From the NCBI GenBank assembly GCA_963736355.1, contig CAVTOO010000022.1:124001-188000 (forward strand): 64,000 bases of DNA. Reading direction: 5' to 3'. This DNA comes from CAVTOO01 sp963736355. Lineage in GTDB: Bacteria; Pseudomonadota; Alphaproteobacteria; Rhizobiales; Xanthobacteraceae. This document shows, in pieces, positions 43,728 to 53,329 of the stretch. Below the pieces are notes generated by a model. The model was given only the letters and a program-made list of their open reading frames with translations. It was not told the origin of the DNA and did not search any database. Position 1 is the first letter of the stretch, and the number at the start of each line of letters is the position of its first letter. Made by a program: the position numbers and the translations under genes.

Positions 43728-46253
43728 CTATGCCTTGTCGACGAACGTATCCACCACGCGCTTTTCGCCGGCCTTGTCGAAGGTGATGGTGAGCTTGTTG
43801 CCGTCGACGGCGGCGACACGGCCGTAGCCGAATTTCTGGTGAAACACGCGCTCGCCGACAGTGAAGCTCGACACCGTGCCGGTCGATTTCGCCACAAGCT
43901 CGCCTTCGATGGTCAGCGGGCCGCGATTGTATTTCGATCCTGAATCACTGAGGCCGCCACGGCCTCCGCCGCCGCTCGATCCGCCACCACCTGATCCACG
44001 CCGGCCCTGCGCGCGCTGCCAGCCGGGGGTCTGATAGCTCGATCCGAAGGTTTCGACGTTGTCGAAGCGCGAGGAGCCGTAGCCGGATCCCCATCCGCCG
44101 CCGCCATATCCTTGTCCGCCCTTCAATTCGACAATCTCGACATTGGCCGTCGGGAGTTCATCGAGGAAGCGCGAGGGGATCGTCGTCGACCATGTGCCGT
44201 GGATGCGGCGGTTGGTGGCAAAGAAGATCTTTGCCCGGCGCCGCGCGCGCGTCAGCCCGACATGGGCGAGGCGGCGTTCTTCCTCCAGCCCGGCGCGGCC
44301 CTGTTCGTCGAGGGCGCGCTGATGCGGGAACAGTCCTTCTTCCCAGCCGGGCAGAAACACGGTGTCGAATTCGAGCCCCTTGGCCGAATGCAGCGTCATG
44401 ATCGAGACCTTGTCGACGGCCTCGCCTGAGTCGCGATCCATCACCAGGGAGATGTGTTCGAGAAATCCCTGCAGGTTTTCGAACTCTTCCATCGAGCGCA
44501 CGAGTTCCTTCAGGTTCTCGAGGCGTCCGGCGGCGTCCGCCGAGCGGTCCTTCTGCCACATCTCGGTGTAGCCGAACTCATCCAGCACGATCTCGGCGAG
44601 TTCATTGTGCGGCAAGCCGTCGACGCGCGAACGCCAGCGTTCGAACGAGGTGACCACTTCGCGCAGCGACGAGCGCGCCTTGGGTTTGAGCTCGTCGGTG
44701 TCCACGACGGCGCGCGCGGCCTCGAACAGCGGAATGCGGCGCTTGCGCGCATGGTCATGCAGGAGTTGCACGGTGGCGTCGCCAAGCCCGCGCTTGGGCA
44801 CGTTGACGATGCGCTCGAAGGCGAGATCGTCGGCGGGCGAAGAAATCACGCGCAGATAGGCGAGCGCGTCGCGGATTTCCTGGCGCTCGTAGAATCGCGG
44901 GCCGCCGACGACGCGATAGGGCAGGCCGAGCGTGACGAAGCGCTCTTCCAGTTCACGCATCTGGAACGAGGCGCGCACCAGAATGGCGATCTGCTCGAGC
45001 TTGTGCTCCTTGCGCTGCAGATCCTCGATCTCCTCGCCGATGGCGCGGGCTTCCTCTTCCAAATCCCAGACGCCGGTGACGGTGACCTTCTCGCCGTCCT
45101 CGTCTTCGGTATGCAGCGTCTTGCCGAGCCGGCCTTCATTGTGGGCGATGAGATGCGAGGCGGCGGCGAGGATGTGGCCGGTGGAGCGGTAATTGCGTTC
45201 GAGGCGGATGATCGTCGCGCCGGGGAAGTCGTGATCGAAGCGCAGGATGTTGTCGACCTCGGCGCCGCGCCAGCCATAGATCGACTGGTCGTCGTCGCCG
45301 ACGCAGCAGATGTTTTTCGGCATCTGCTCCTTCTCCCCGTTTACGGGGAGAGGGGCAATGTCCTGCGTCTGCGCCTCATCCGATGCACTTTGTGCATCGA
45401 CCTCTCCCCGTAAACGGGGAGAGGTGAGTGAGGGCGCCGCGCCCGCCTGCGACAACAACCTCAGCCACAGATACTGGCAGACGTTGGTGTCCTGATACTC
45501 GTCGACCAGAATGAACTTGAAGCGGTTCTGATACTGCCGCAGCACATCGGGGTGCTCGCGGAACAGGCGGATGTTTTCCAGCAGCAGATCGCCGAAATCG
45601 ACCGCGTTCAGCGTCTTCAGGCGCTCCTGATAGGCGGCATACAGCTTGCCGCCCTTGCCGTTGGCGTAGGAGCCGGCCTCGCCGGAGGGCACCTGCGACG
45701 GCGTCAATCCGCGATTTTTCCAGCCGTCGATCAGGGTTGCCAGCACCCGCGCCGGCCAGCGCTTCTCGTCGATGTTCTCGGCCTGCAGCAATTGCTTGAG
45801 CAACCGGATCTGGTCGTCGACGTCGAGGATGGTGAAATTGGATTTGAGCCCGACGAGTTCGGCGTGCACGCGCAGGATGCGGCCGCCGATCGCATGGAAA
45901 GTGCCGAGCCAGGGCATGCCCTCGACGGCGTGCCCGACCATGTGGCCGACACGCTCCTTCATTTCGCGCGCGGCCTTGTTGGTGAAGGTCACGGCGAGGA
46001 TTTCAGCAGGGCGGGCGCGGCCGAGATTGAGGATGTGCGCGATCCGCGTGGTCAGTACGCGCGTTTTGCCGGTGCCGGCACCCGCCAGCACCAGCACCGG
46101 GCCGTCGAGCGTCTCGACCGCGAGGCGCTGCTCGGCGTTGAGCTTGTCGAGATAGACGGGCGCTGCCTGCGCACGCGCACGCGCGGCAATGCCGCCCGGC
46201 GCGGGTTGATGCGCGGGCACGTCAAAGGACGGCTCTCTGTTCTGATCGTTCAC
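43728..46253 (-). CDS. uvrD: DNA helicase UvrD/PcrA with an in-frame repeat insertion
   Basis: The 841-residue superfamily 1A helicase unwinds DNA in excision and mismatch repair. Walker A AGAGTGKT is at 57-64, motif Ia follows (VTFTNKAAREMKERV), motif II ILVDEYQDTN is at 248-257, motif III VGDDDQSIYGWRGA follows residue 317, and VSIMTLHSAKGLEFD and GLTRARRRAKI are later motifs. Residues about 270-311, between motifs II and III, are encoded by a palindromic repeat and have no counterpart in usual UvrD. The C-terminus has a Gly-rich linker (about 760-790) and a Tudor-like RNA polymerase-contact segment (VGERVFHQKFGYGRV). All helicase motifs are intact. Confidence 0.95.
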   Translation of the reverse strand: MNDQNREPSFDVPAHQPAPGGIAARARAQAAPVYLDKLNAEQRLAVETLDGPVLVLAGAGTGKTRVLTTRIAHILNLGRARPAEILAVTFTNKAAREMKERVGHMVGHAVEGMPWLGTFHAIGGRILRVHAELVGLKSNFTILDVDDQIRLLKQLLQAENIDEKRWPARVLATLIDGWKNRGLTPSQVPSGEAGSYANGKGGKLYAAYQERLKTLNAVDFGDLLLENIRLFREHPDVLRQYQNRFKFILVDEYQDTNVCQYLWLRLLSQAGAAPSLTSPRLRGEVDAQSASDEAQTQDIAPLPVNGEKEQMPKNICCVGDDDQSIYGWRGAEVDNILRFDHDFPGATIIRLERNYRSTGHILAAASHLIAHNEGRLGKTLHTEDEDGEKVTVTGVWDLEEEARAIGEEIEDLQRKEHKLEQIAILVRASFQMRELEERFVTLGLPYRVVGGPRFYERQEIRDALAYLRVISSPADDLAFERIVNVPKRGLGDATVQLLHDHARKRRIPLFEAARAVVDTDELKPKARSSLREVVTSFERWRSRVDGLPHNELAEIVLDEFGYTEMWQKDRSADAAGRLENLKELVRSMEEFENLQGFLEHISLVMDRDSGEAVDKVSIMTLHSAKGLEFDTVFLPGWEEGLFPHQRALDEQGRAGLEEERRLAHVGLTRARRRAKIFFATNRRIHGTWSTTIPSRFLDELPTANVEIVELKGGQGYGGGGWGSGYGSSRFDNVETFGSSYQTPGWQRAQGRRGSGGGGSSGGGGRGGLSDSGSKYNRGPLTIEGELVAKSTGTVSSFTVGERVFHQKFGYGRVAAVDGNKLTITFDKAGEKRVVDTFVDKA
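45321..45446. repeat. Palindromic repeat inserted in frame within uvrD
   Basis: This 126-base element has three hairpins: CTCCCCGT/ACGGGGAG (45333-45350), CGATGCAC/GTGCATCG with TTT loop (45381-45399), and CCTCTCCCCG/CGGGGAGAGG (45401-45424). On the uvrD strand it codes for text like LTSPRLRGEVDAQSAS and PLPVNGE, the typical reading of repeats scattered between genes in many alphaproteobacteria. The length is a multiple of three, so the uvrD frame is kept. Confidence 0.85.
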
Positions 46254-46384
46254 GGGCGGTGTTTCGGGGCGTTAAATCGCTGGTTCCCTTATATGGAGAT
46301 TGATTACGTCGCGCGACACCCGCGAGAGGCTCAATTCACCGGCAAATGCCCGAAAAGCGGGTCATTTTCGATGTTTCCGGCGCC

Positions 46385-46409
46385 GGAACTTTTGTCACCG
46401 CCGGGCATT
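46385..46409 (+). promoter_or_regulatory. EcfG-type general stress promoter (one mismatch) for the DUF1328 gene
   Basis: GGAAC (46385-46389), 16 bases, then CATT (46406-46409), 53 bases before the DUF1328 ATG. It has the same spacing as the site at 38088. DUF1328 membrane proteins are, from memory, often members of the general stress regulon. Confidence 0.5.
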
Positions 46410-46461
46410 GACGGTTCAACAGATGGATGACCGGCAAAACCAGGAAAACAAGGAGTGAGCC

Positions 46462-46638
46462 ATGTTGAGCTGGGTTGTTACGTTTCTCGTTGTCGCACTG
46501 ATCGCCGCGGTGCTCGGCTTCGGCGGCATTGCAGGCGCTTCGGTGGAAATCGCGAAGGTGATCTTCTTCGTCGCGATTGTCCTGTTCCTCATCTCGGCCG
46601 TCGTCGGCCTGATGCGCGGACGCGGACCCGCTGTTTAA
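46462..46638 (+). CDS. DUF1328 small membrane protein (YtjA family)
   Basis: This 58-residue protein begins MLSWVVTFLVVALIAAVLGF and has two hydrophobic helices joined by the short GIAGASVEIAK loop, the pattern of DUF1328/YtjA. It is too short for most ORF scans but has a perfect ribosome binding site (AAGGAG) before the ATG. The role is unknown; the stress-type promoter upstream suggests envelope stress. A family B repeat follows its stop. Confidence 0.88.
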   Translation: MLSWVVTFLVVALIAAVLGFGGIAGASVEIAKVIFFVAIVLFLISAVVGLMRGRGPAV

Positions 46639-46650
46639 GGCAACTTTTCC

Positions 46651-46700
46651 TGACGCGTTTTCTTCACGCGAACCGGTCCCCACTTCGCTTGAAAACGCTA
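46651..46700 (+). repeat. Dispersed palindromic repeat, family B (copy 2)
   Basis: The unit TGACGCGTTTTCTTCACGCG...ACTTCGCTTGAAAACGCTA, 50 bases, matches copies at 54788 and 58424 and the reversed copy at 20825. It fills the gap between the convergent DUF1328 and thioesterase genes. Confidence 0.85.
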
Positions 46701-46704
46701 CGTA

Positions 46705-47188
46705 TTACTTCGTCATGCCAATGCGCCTGCCTGCGCCTTCGGGCACAGGCAGTGCAGCATGCGCCCTGAGGATCGCTGTGAGCCGCTCCGCGAGCTCCGG
46801 CGCCCAGGGCGCAACTTTTCGCACCGATAGATCGACGCTCAGCACCATGTCCTCGCTGGTCGCGGACACGTAACCGTCCTTGACGTGAATGAGTGTATTG
46901 AAAAGGTGCAGCCTTTTTGCATCGAGGCCCAGCACCTGCGTCGACACGCGCACCTCGTCGTCGACGTGCACTTCCTTCACATAGCGGATGTGAGAACTCG
47001 GCAAGAAACGTCGAGTGCCTGGTGCGGTCGATGAAATCGCGCGTCAGTCCGAAGGTCGGATAGAAATCATCGACGCCGCGGTCAAACAGCAGGTGATAAT
47101 AGGCCATGTTCATATGGCCGTTGAAGTCGATCCAGGCTTTTTCGACCGTCATGATCGAGGAGAGAAACGGCGTGGCGATGTGGGACAT
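46705..47188 (-). CDS. Acyl-CoA thioesterase-like hotdog protein (frameshifted)
   Basis: The restored protein is about 161 residues with a 4HBT hotdog fold: KAWIDFNGHMNMAYYHLLF is the N-terminal strand-helix with the catalytic-region Asn/His, and SHIRYVKEVHVDDEVRVSTQV gives the next strands. It begins at ATG 47188 (MSHIATPFLSS). The frame breaks near 47003, where an extra T in GAGTTCTC separates FLAE from SHIRY; the rest reads on to the stop at 46705. It probably hydrolyses an acyl-CoA or carnitine-type ester (betainyl-CoA thioesterases look similar); the substrate is unknown. Confidence 0.75.
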
Positions 47189-47337
47189 GGTCTGACCGAT
47201 CGTTGATGAACGTCTATGCCTTCTGTCCGGCTTGACCCGACAGGGGAGCTTTGTCACGTTCCTTCCATAAAACGGCCGGCGGCGAAAGCCGGATGCGGAC
47301 AAATCATCAGATCGCAGGATATGGGAGACGCGAGTGA

Positions 47338-48789
47338 GTGGGCACGATGTCTCGTCGCGCGGCGTCGCTTCGCATGACGCCTCCGCCGCGCGACCGACGG
47401 CCAAGACTGTTGCGCAAGGCCTTAGCGGATTGCGTCGCGGCGCTGGCGGCGCGTTTCGGCAATCGCCTCGTCACCTCGCAGGCGGTGCGGGATCATCACG
47501 CCCACACCATGACATGGCTGCCGCGCCAGTCTCCGGACGGTGTGGTGTTTCCGCAAGACACCTCCGACGTACAGGATATTGTGCGCATCTGCGCGCGTCA
47601 CCGCGTACCTGTCGTCCCGTTCGGCGCGGGTACGTCGCTGGAGGGTCAGGTGAACGCGCCGCAGGGCGGCATCTCGATCGACTTCCGCGACCTCAACCGC
47701 GTGCTTGAGGTTCATGCCGAAGACCTCGATTGCGTCATCGAGCCCGGCGTCACGCGCAAGCAGCTCAATGAGTATCTGCGCGATCAGGGCTTGTTCTTTC
47801 CGATTGATCCGGGCGCGGATGCGACGCTCGGCGGCATGGCGGCAACGCGGGCGTCCGGCACCAACGCCGTGCGCTACGGCACCATGAGCGACAACGTGCT
47901 GTCGCTGAAGGTCGTCGGCGCCGACGGCGAGCTCATCACCACCTCGACACGCGCACGCAAAACCTCCGCCGGTTACGATCTGACGCATCTTTTCGTCGGG
48001 TCCGAGGGCACGCTCGGCGTCATCGTCGAGTTGACCCTGCGGCTGCACGGCATTCCGGAGCAGATCGCAGCCGCCTCCTGTTCGTTTCCGAGCGTGGCGG
48101 CGGCGTGTGACACCACCATCACCGCGATCCAGACCGGCATCCCGCTCGCGCGTATCGAGTTGCTCGACGCACTGCAGGTGAAGGCCTGCAACGCCTATTC
48201 GAAGCTGACGCTGCCGGAGGCCCCGCTGCTGCTGCTCGAATTTCACGGCAGCGCTGAGGAGGTGAAAGATCATTCCGGGCGCTTTGCCGAGATCGCCAGC
48301 GCCAACGGCGGCGGCGATTTCGCATGGACGACACAGGCCGAGGAGCGCACCAGACTTTGGCAGGCCCGCCACGATGCCTATTGGGCGGGTCGCGCGTTGC
48401 GTCCGGGCGTCGAGGCGACCGCGACCGATGTGTGCGTGCCGATCTCGCGGCTGGCGCAATGCGTGGTCGAGACCCAAGCCGATCTGGAAGAGAGCCGGCT
48501 CGTGTCTCCCATTGTGGGACATGTCGGCGATGGCAATTTTCACGTGCTGCTGTTGTGCGACATGACCGATGCCGACGAGGTTAAGCGCGCCGAAGGCGTG
48601 ATGCACCGGCTGGTGGCCCGCGCCCAGGCGATGGGAGGAACCTGCACCGGCGAACATGGCGTCGGGCAGGGCAAACGCAAATATCTGCAAGCCGAGCTGG
48701 GTCCGGCGGCGCTCGCGGCCATGGCTGCGCTGAAAGGTGCGCTCGACCCGCTCAACATCATGAATCCCGGCAAAATCCTGCTGCCTTAG
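47338..48789 (+). CDS. FAD-linked D-lactate dehydrogenase (cytochrome) family protein
   Basis: The protein has up to 483 residues and the VAO-type FAD domain: VPVVPFGAGTSLEGQ, DPGADATLGGMAATRASGTNAVRYG and LFVGSEGTLGVI bind FAD. The C-terminal cap has VGHVGDGNFHVLL and GGTCTGEHGVGQGKRKYL. It matches the LDHD/Dld branch more than GlcD. It oxidises D-lactate or a related 2-hydroxy acid and passes electrons to a cytochrome or quinone. The start is uncertain: GTG 47338, ATG 47347 or ATG 47371 are all possible, since the first ~25 residues are Arg-rich and not conserved. Confidence 0.88.
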   Translation: MGTMSRRAASLRMTPPPRDRRPRLLRKALADCVAALAARFGNRLVTSQAVRDHHAHTMTWLPRQSPDGVVFPQDTSDVQDIVRICARHRVPVVPFGAGTSLEGQVNAPQGGISIDFRDLNRVLEVHAEDLDCVIEPGVTRKQLNEYLRDQGLFFPIDPGADATLGGMAATRASGTNAVRYGTMSDNVLSLKVVGADGELITTSTRARKTSAGYDLTHLFVGSEGTLGVIVELTLRLHGIPEQIAAASCSFPSVAAACDTTITAIQTGIPLARIELLDALQVKACNAYSKLTLPEAPLLLLEFHGSAEEVKDHSGRFAEIASANGGGDFAWTTQAEERTRLWQARHDAYWAGRALRPGVEATATDVCVPISRLAQCVVETQADLEESRLVSPIVGHVGDGNFHVLLLCDMTDADEVKRAEGVMHRLVARAQAMGGTCTGEHGVGQGKRKYLQAELGPAALAAMAALKGALDPLNIMNPGKILLP

Positions 48790-48803
48790 CGACAGCTTCC
48801 TTT

Positions 48804-48850
48804 CCTCATCCTGAGGGGCCCGCCCTGGCGGGCGTCTCGAACAATCGAGG
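48804..48850. repeat. Dispersed repeat, family C (copy 1)
   Basis: CCTCATCCTGAGGGGCCC...GGGCGTCTCGAACAATCGAGG lies in the gap before the AsmA-like gene. The matching copy at 63960 has the same CCTCATCCTGAGG and GCGTCTCGAA ends around a different GC-rich hairpin (GCCCGCC...GGCGGGC here). Confidence 0.75.
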
Positions 48851-48962
48851 TCGCTCCATTGTTCTCTGTGCGGTCAGGTCCCGCTGTCGCGCCAGCGCGG
48901 TTCATCCTATATATTGAAGTAAACCGGCCTTCGAGTTCACGCCCCCGGTTGAGGGAGTTGCG

Positions 48963-51900
48963 GTGCAGAACACGCTGCTCGGATTGGCGATCGCCTTTAT
49001 CCTGGCGCTGACCGCAGCGCTGGTCGGTCCTTATTTTGTCGACTGGACGCGATTCAAGCCAGGCTTTGAGGCGGAAGCGTCGCGCATTGTCGGTCTGCCG
49101 GTGCGCGTGCAGGGAAATATGGTAGCGCGCCTGCTGCCGACGCCGACGCTGCGGCTGCGCAATGTCGAGATCGGCACGGCGGCCGATGGCCGCCACATGC
49201 GCGCGGACGAGCTCGATGTCGAGTTCAATCTCGGCTCGTTGATGCGGGGCGAATGGCGCGCCGAGGAACTGACGGTCAAAGGCGTGGACGCCGAACTGGG
49301 CCTCGATCTGCGCGGCCAGATGAATAGTTTTGCCGCCTCGTCCGGATTCAATCTCGGTGCACTCGCCATCGATCGCGTCAACATGGCGGGCCGCATCACG
49401 CTGCGCGATGCCGCAAGCCGCACCAATCTCGTGCTCGAAGACATCAAATTCAGCGGCGACGTGCGTTCGCTGGCGGGCTCGATCCGCGGTGAAGGCAGCT
49501 TCAAGTGGCAGGACACGCGCTATCCCTATCGCCTGTCGTCGGGGCAGACGCCCGACAACAGGGGCGTGCGCATGCGTCTCAGCATCGATCCCGGCGAACG
49601 GTTCGTCATGGCCGACGCCGATGGCGTGCTGTCGTTTGAAGACGGCGCGCCGCACTTTGAGGGCAGCGTTACGCTGGGCCGGCCGGTCGGTCTCAAGGCG
49701 GCACAGGGTCAGACCGATGCGAGTCTGCAGAGCCCCTGGCGCGTGACGGCCAAGGTCAAGGCCGATCCGGCCGAAGCAAAGTTCGAACAGGTCGATATTC
49801 TCTACGGCTCCGACGATGCCGGCCTGCGGCTCGGCGGGCTCGCCGATATGCGCTTCGGCGCAACGCCTGACGTGCAAGCGGTTCTCGCGGCCCGGCAGTT
49901 CGATGCAGACAAGTTCCTGACACAGCGTGGTGTCGGCGCGCCGCCGCTGCAATTGCTGCAATCGATGGCAACATCGCTTGGCGCATTGCCCCGTCCGCCA
50001 ATGCCGGTGCGCGCCGATATCAGTGCCAATTCGCTGACGCTCGGTAGCCGGCCGGTGCAGGGCCTCGGCCTCGATCTGCGCGGCGATGCCGGCGGCTGGA
50101 GCATCGAACGGCTTGAATTCCGCGCGCCGGGCGCGCCGCGTGTCGCGCTCAGCGGCCGTCTCGATCAGTCGGCTGCGACCGCGGCTTTCAAGGGCACGGT
50201 CGGGCTCGAGGCCAACGATCCTGATCTGGTGTTTTCATGGTTGCAGGGCCGCAACGAAATTGCCCGACCCGGCCGCGCGCTGCGCGCCGGCGGCGAGATC
50301 ACCGTGGCGAGCGATCGTTTCGCCATCGATCGGCTGCGGCTTGAGCTGGATGGCGGCACGGTCGAGGGGCGCGTGGCGTTTCTCGGTGCGGCTGCGCCGG
50401 GAGCGCGGTCGCGCCTCGATGCCGAACTGAAAGCCGATCGTTTCGATCTGGATACCGTGATGCGGATCGCGTCGAGCGCGGAAGGTGCCGGGGCGTGGCC
50501 GGGCGAAGCGCGCGTGGCGCTGGATGTCGGCCGCGCCACGCTGCTCGGACAGGAAGCGCGCGGCATCAATGCGCGCCTCGCCTATGACGACAAGGCGTGG
50601 ACGCTGGAGCGGCTCGCCATCGCCGACCTCGGCGGTGCGACACTCGACGGCTCGGGAATGATCGACCGCGGGGCGGCGAGCGGGCGCGTGGCCATCGATG
50701 CCAAGGCGCCGTCACTGGAGAAACTGGCGGTGCTGGTGACGCCGCTGTCGCCGATGCTGGCGGCGCGGCTGCGCGCGGTGCCGGACCGCAACGCAGCGGC
50801 GGGTCTGAAATTCACGCTGCAGGTCGAACGTCCGTCGGCGGCGCAGGCGAGCGCGCGCATCAATATCGAAACCACGGGGCCGATCACCGGCACACTAACG
50901 GCCACAGCCCAGCCTGCGGCGTCGGCGCTGCAGGCGCTCGATTCCGCGAGCCTCTTGAAGACGCCGCTCTCTATCGATGCGAAATGGACCGCGCCGCGCG
51001 CGGAGATACTGACGGCGCTGTTCAGCCTCGATCGCATCGTCGCGGCACGCGCCGGTGGCGGCGAGTTGACGCTGAAAGCCACGGGTCCGCTCTCCGGAAC
51101 GCTGCGCACCACCGTCGCGCTCAAGGCCGAAGGTCTCGATCTGCGCAGCGAGGGGGATGTCAATCCGCTGGCGCAGACGGCCAATCTCGATCTGAATGTC
51201 CAACAGGCCAATCTTGCGCCGCTGTTCGGTTTCGCGAGGTCCGATAATCCCGCGCTCGATGTGACGTTGCGCTCGCGGGTCGTCTACACGGGGCTTGATA
51301 CGAAGTTCGATAATATGACGGCGACGCTGGGTACCGCGCGCATGCGTGGTCGGCTGACGGCTGCCGCCTCCGATGCCACGCTCGACGGCGAGGTCGGCGT
51401 CGATGCGATCGATGTCGGCGCCCTTCTGCGGCTTGCCATCGGCGATGGCGGAGCGGGCGCATCCGAGCACTTGTCGCGCGGATTGATCGGACGCTGGCGC
51501 GGCCGGATCGCGTTCCAGGCGCTGGGTGCGAAGTTCGGCGATCGCATTGAATTGCGCCCGTTGTCCGGTATCGCGCAGAGCGACGGCACGGCGCTGACAT
51601 TCAGTACGCTGTCGGGCAATCTTGGCGGCGGCACGGTGACGGGCGATCTCGTGGCGCGCGCTGCCGCCGACGGTGTTGCGCTCGACGGTCGCGTGCGACT
51701 GGCCAATATCGACGGCACGGCGCTGCGCGTCGGACAACTTGCGGTGCCGGCAGGCCGGGTCTCGGCGCAATTGTCGTTGCAGGGGACGGGCCGAAGCACC
51801 GCCACGCTGATCGGTTCACTGTCGGGCAATGGCACGATCAACATCAATGGCGCGCAACTCACGGGCCTCGATCCGATCGCGTTCGAAATCCGCGATCCGC

Positions 51901-52606
51901 GCCAGCGATCAGGGTGTGAGAATCAAATCGTATCCGCGATGTCGTCGATCGCGCGCTGGCGACGGGGCGCCTGGCGATGCCGGCGACGGATTTCCCGGTC
52001 TCCGTGCGTGCCGGCCGCGCGCGTCTCGACAACACGACCATGACCGCGGGGCCGGTGCAATTGTCGGTGTCGGGAGGCTTTGATCTGACGACCGGCGAGA
52101 TCGATCTTCGAACCTCGCTCGTCTCGACGGTCTCGACCGCGTCGCAGGCGGCCGGGCGGCCTGAAATCCGCGTCAGCTTGCGCGGCACGGCGGATGTGCC
52201 GTCGCGCGATGTCGATGTCGCGCCACTGGTCGGATGGCTTGCGGTCCGCGCCATCGAACGCGAGACGCAGCGCCTCGATCAGCTCGATCGTTCGGCGCCG
52301 CCGATGGGCGGGGGAGAGCCTGCCATCACCTCGACAACGCCTCCCACGGCGAAAGAGCCTGAAGCCATCCCGCCACCGCTCATGACACCGGCGCCGGTGC
52401 CGGCGCCGCGTCCGCCGCAGCGAGCCGCGCCTCAGCCTGCGGCGCCGGTCGTTCGGGCCGATCAGCCGCCAAGTGCTTTGCCGAGCCTGCCGCCGCCCAT
52501 CGACGTGCGTCCGCCGCCGGGTGGGATCAAGCGCGCGCCGGCGCCGCGTCCGCCGACGCAGCTCACGCCCAATGCGGCGCGTCCGCAGAACCAGTCAGCT
52601 TTCTAG
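48963..52606 (+). CDS. AsmA-family envelope protein (frameshifted)
   Basis: The restored protein is about 1,214 residues. An N-terminal membrane anchor (LLGLAIAFILALTAALVGPYF) is followed by a long beta-rich periplasmic region of the AsmA type (FKPGFEAEASRIVGLPVRVQG at the start is characteristic). AsmA-like proteins are thought to move phospholipids between membranes. It ends in a Pro-rich disordered tail of about 110 residues. The frame shifts near 51890 and again near 51930: ASDQGVRI and then RDVVDRALATGRLAMPATDFP are read in the two other frames. The start is GTG with ribosome binding site GGGAG. It converges with the RHH gene. Confidence 0.85.
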
Positions 52607-52616
52607 GAGAAGTCTC

Positions 52617-52883
52617 TTATTGGGTCGCGCGGACGCCATCGGTCGAGGCAGGCTTGTCCGGCGTCGAGCCGCGCGTGCGGAAATAATCCAGCACGAACAG
52701 CCGAATGGCCGACGAGAGATTTCCGTGGTGGCGACCGGTATCGATTTCCGCCACGAGCTCCGACAGCGTCAGGCCGCGCGATGCAGAAATCTCCTTCATG
52801 CCGCTCCAGAAGGCTTCTTCGAGGCTGACGCTGGTCTTGTGACCGGCGACCACAATCGATCGTTTCACGACGGGGGACTTCAT
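52617..52883 (-). CDS. Ribbon-helix-helix domain protein
   Basis: This 88-residue protein has an N-terminal RHH fold (VKRSIVVAGHKTSVSLEEAFW as strand and helix 1, then LTLSELVAEID as helix 2), like the RHH_4 family. Such proteins bind DNA as dimers and are usually repressors; the target is unknown. The ATG overlaps the TGA of the small gene upstream, so the two are an operon. It could be autoregulatory. Confidence 0.85.
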   Translation of the reverse strand: MKSPVVKRSIVVAGHKTSVSLEEAFWSGMKEISASRGLTLSELVAEIDTGRHHGNLSSAIRLFVLDYFRTRGSTPDKPASTDGVRATQ

Positions 52884-53068
52884 TCGCGATCCTTGCCTTC
52901 GAGGCGGTGCTGATCCAGCTTGTGCTCGGCCGTCTGCTGGTTCCGTTCCGACTTGTCGCGTTCGCCTTTGCTCTGACCGAACAGGGCACGGTTAGCCGTT
53001 GCGTGGCGATCAGCCTCCGCACGTGCCTTCTGCTTCCTGAACCGTTTCAGATTGACGATATCGCTCAA
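52880..53068 (-). CDS. DUF4169 family small protein
   Basis: This 62-residue, highly charged protein begins MSDIVNLKRFRKQKARAEA, the hallmark of DUF4169, and is likely one long helix. The function is unknown. It is translationally coupled to the RHH protein downstream (4-base overlap), a pairing I recall as common in Rhizobiales. Confidence 0.82.
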   Translation of the reverse strand: MSDIVNLKRFRKQKARAEADRHATANRALFGQSKGERDKSERNQQTAEHKLDQHRLEGKDRE

Positions 53069-53161
53069 AATTCAGCCCGTTACCCCAGTGGTCGTTCAAA
53101 AGCGCTTGCTGGTTCAATGGTGGGCCCGCCGTATCGTCCCCAATGACGGCGAACCCCTTCA

Positions 53162-53186
53162 AACTCTAGAACCTTCACCGTGTTCC
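53162..53186 (-). promoter_or_regulatory. Weak EcfG-like promoter upstream of the DUF4169-RHH pair
   Basis: On the minus strand GGAAC (53186-53182), 16 bases, then AGTT (53165-53162), 94 bases before the DUF4169 start. The -10 part has two changes from CGTT apart from the conserved TT, so this is a tentative site. The surrounding gap 53069-53329 is AT-richer than its neighbours and shows no gene. Confidence 0.25.
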
Positions 53187-53329
53187 GAATATTCCGCCGG
53201 TGCGATAATAATTCCCATTTTATATCTGGATTCGGTCCCGCGGTGCATAGCGATGCCGGCTCGGCGATCAAGATGCGGTGACACACGTCACTTCGGTCGC
53301 TCGGCTGACCTTTTGAACGGCTTTTGACC

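Noticed and set aside
45327..45430. CRISPR repeats suggested by the repeated GGGGAGAGG arms
   Set aside because: The arms are palindromes of one element within uvrD, with no regular spacer series.
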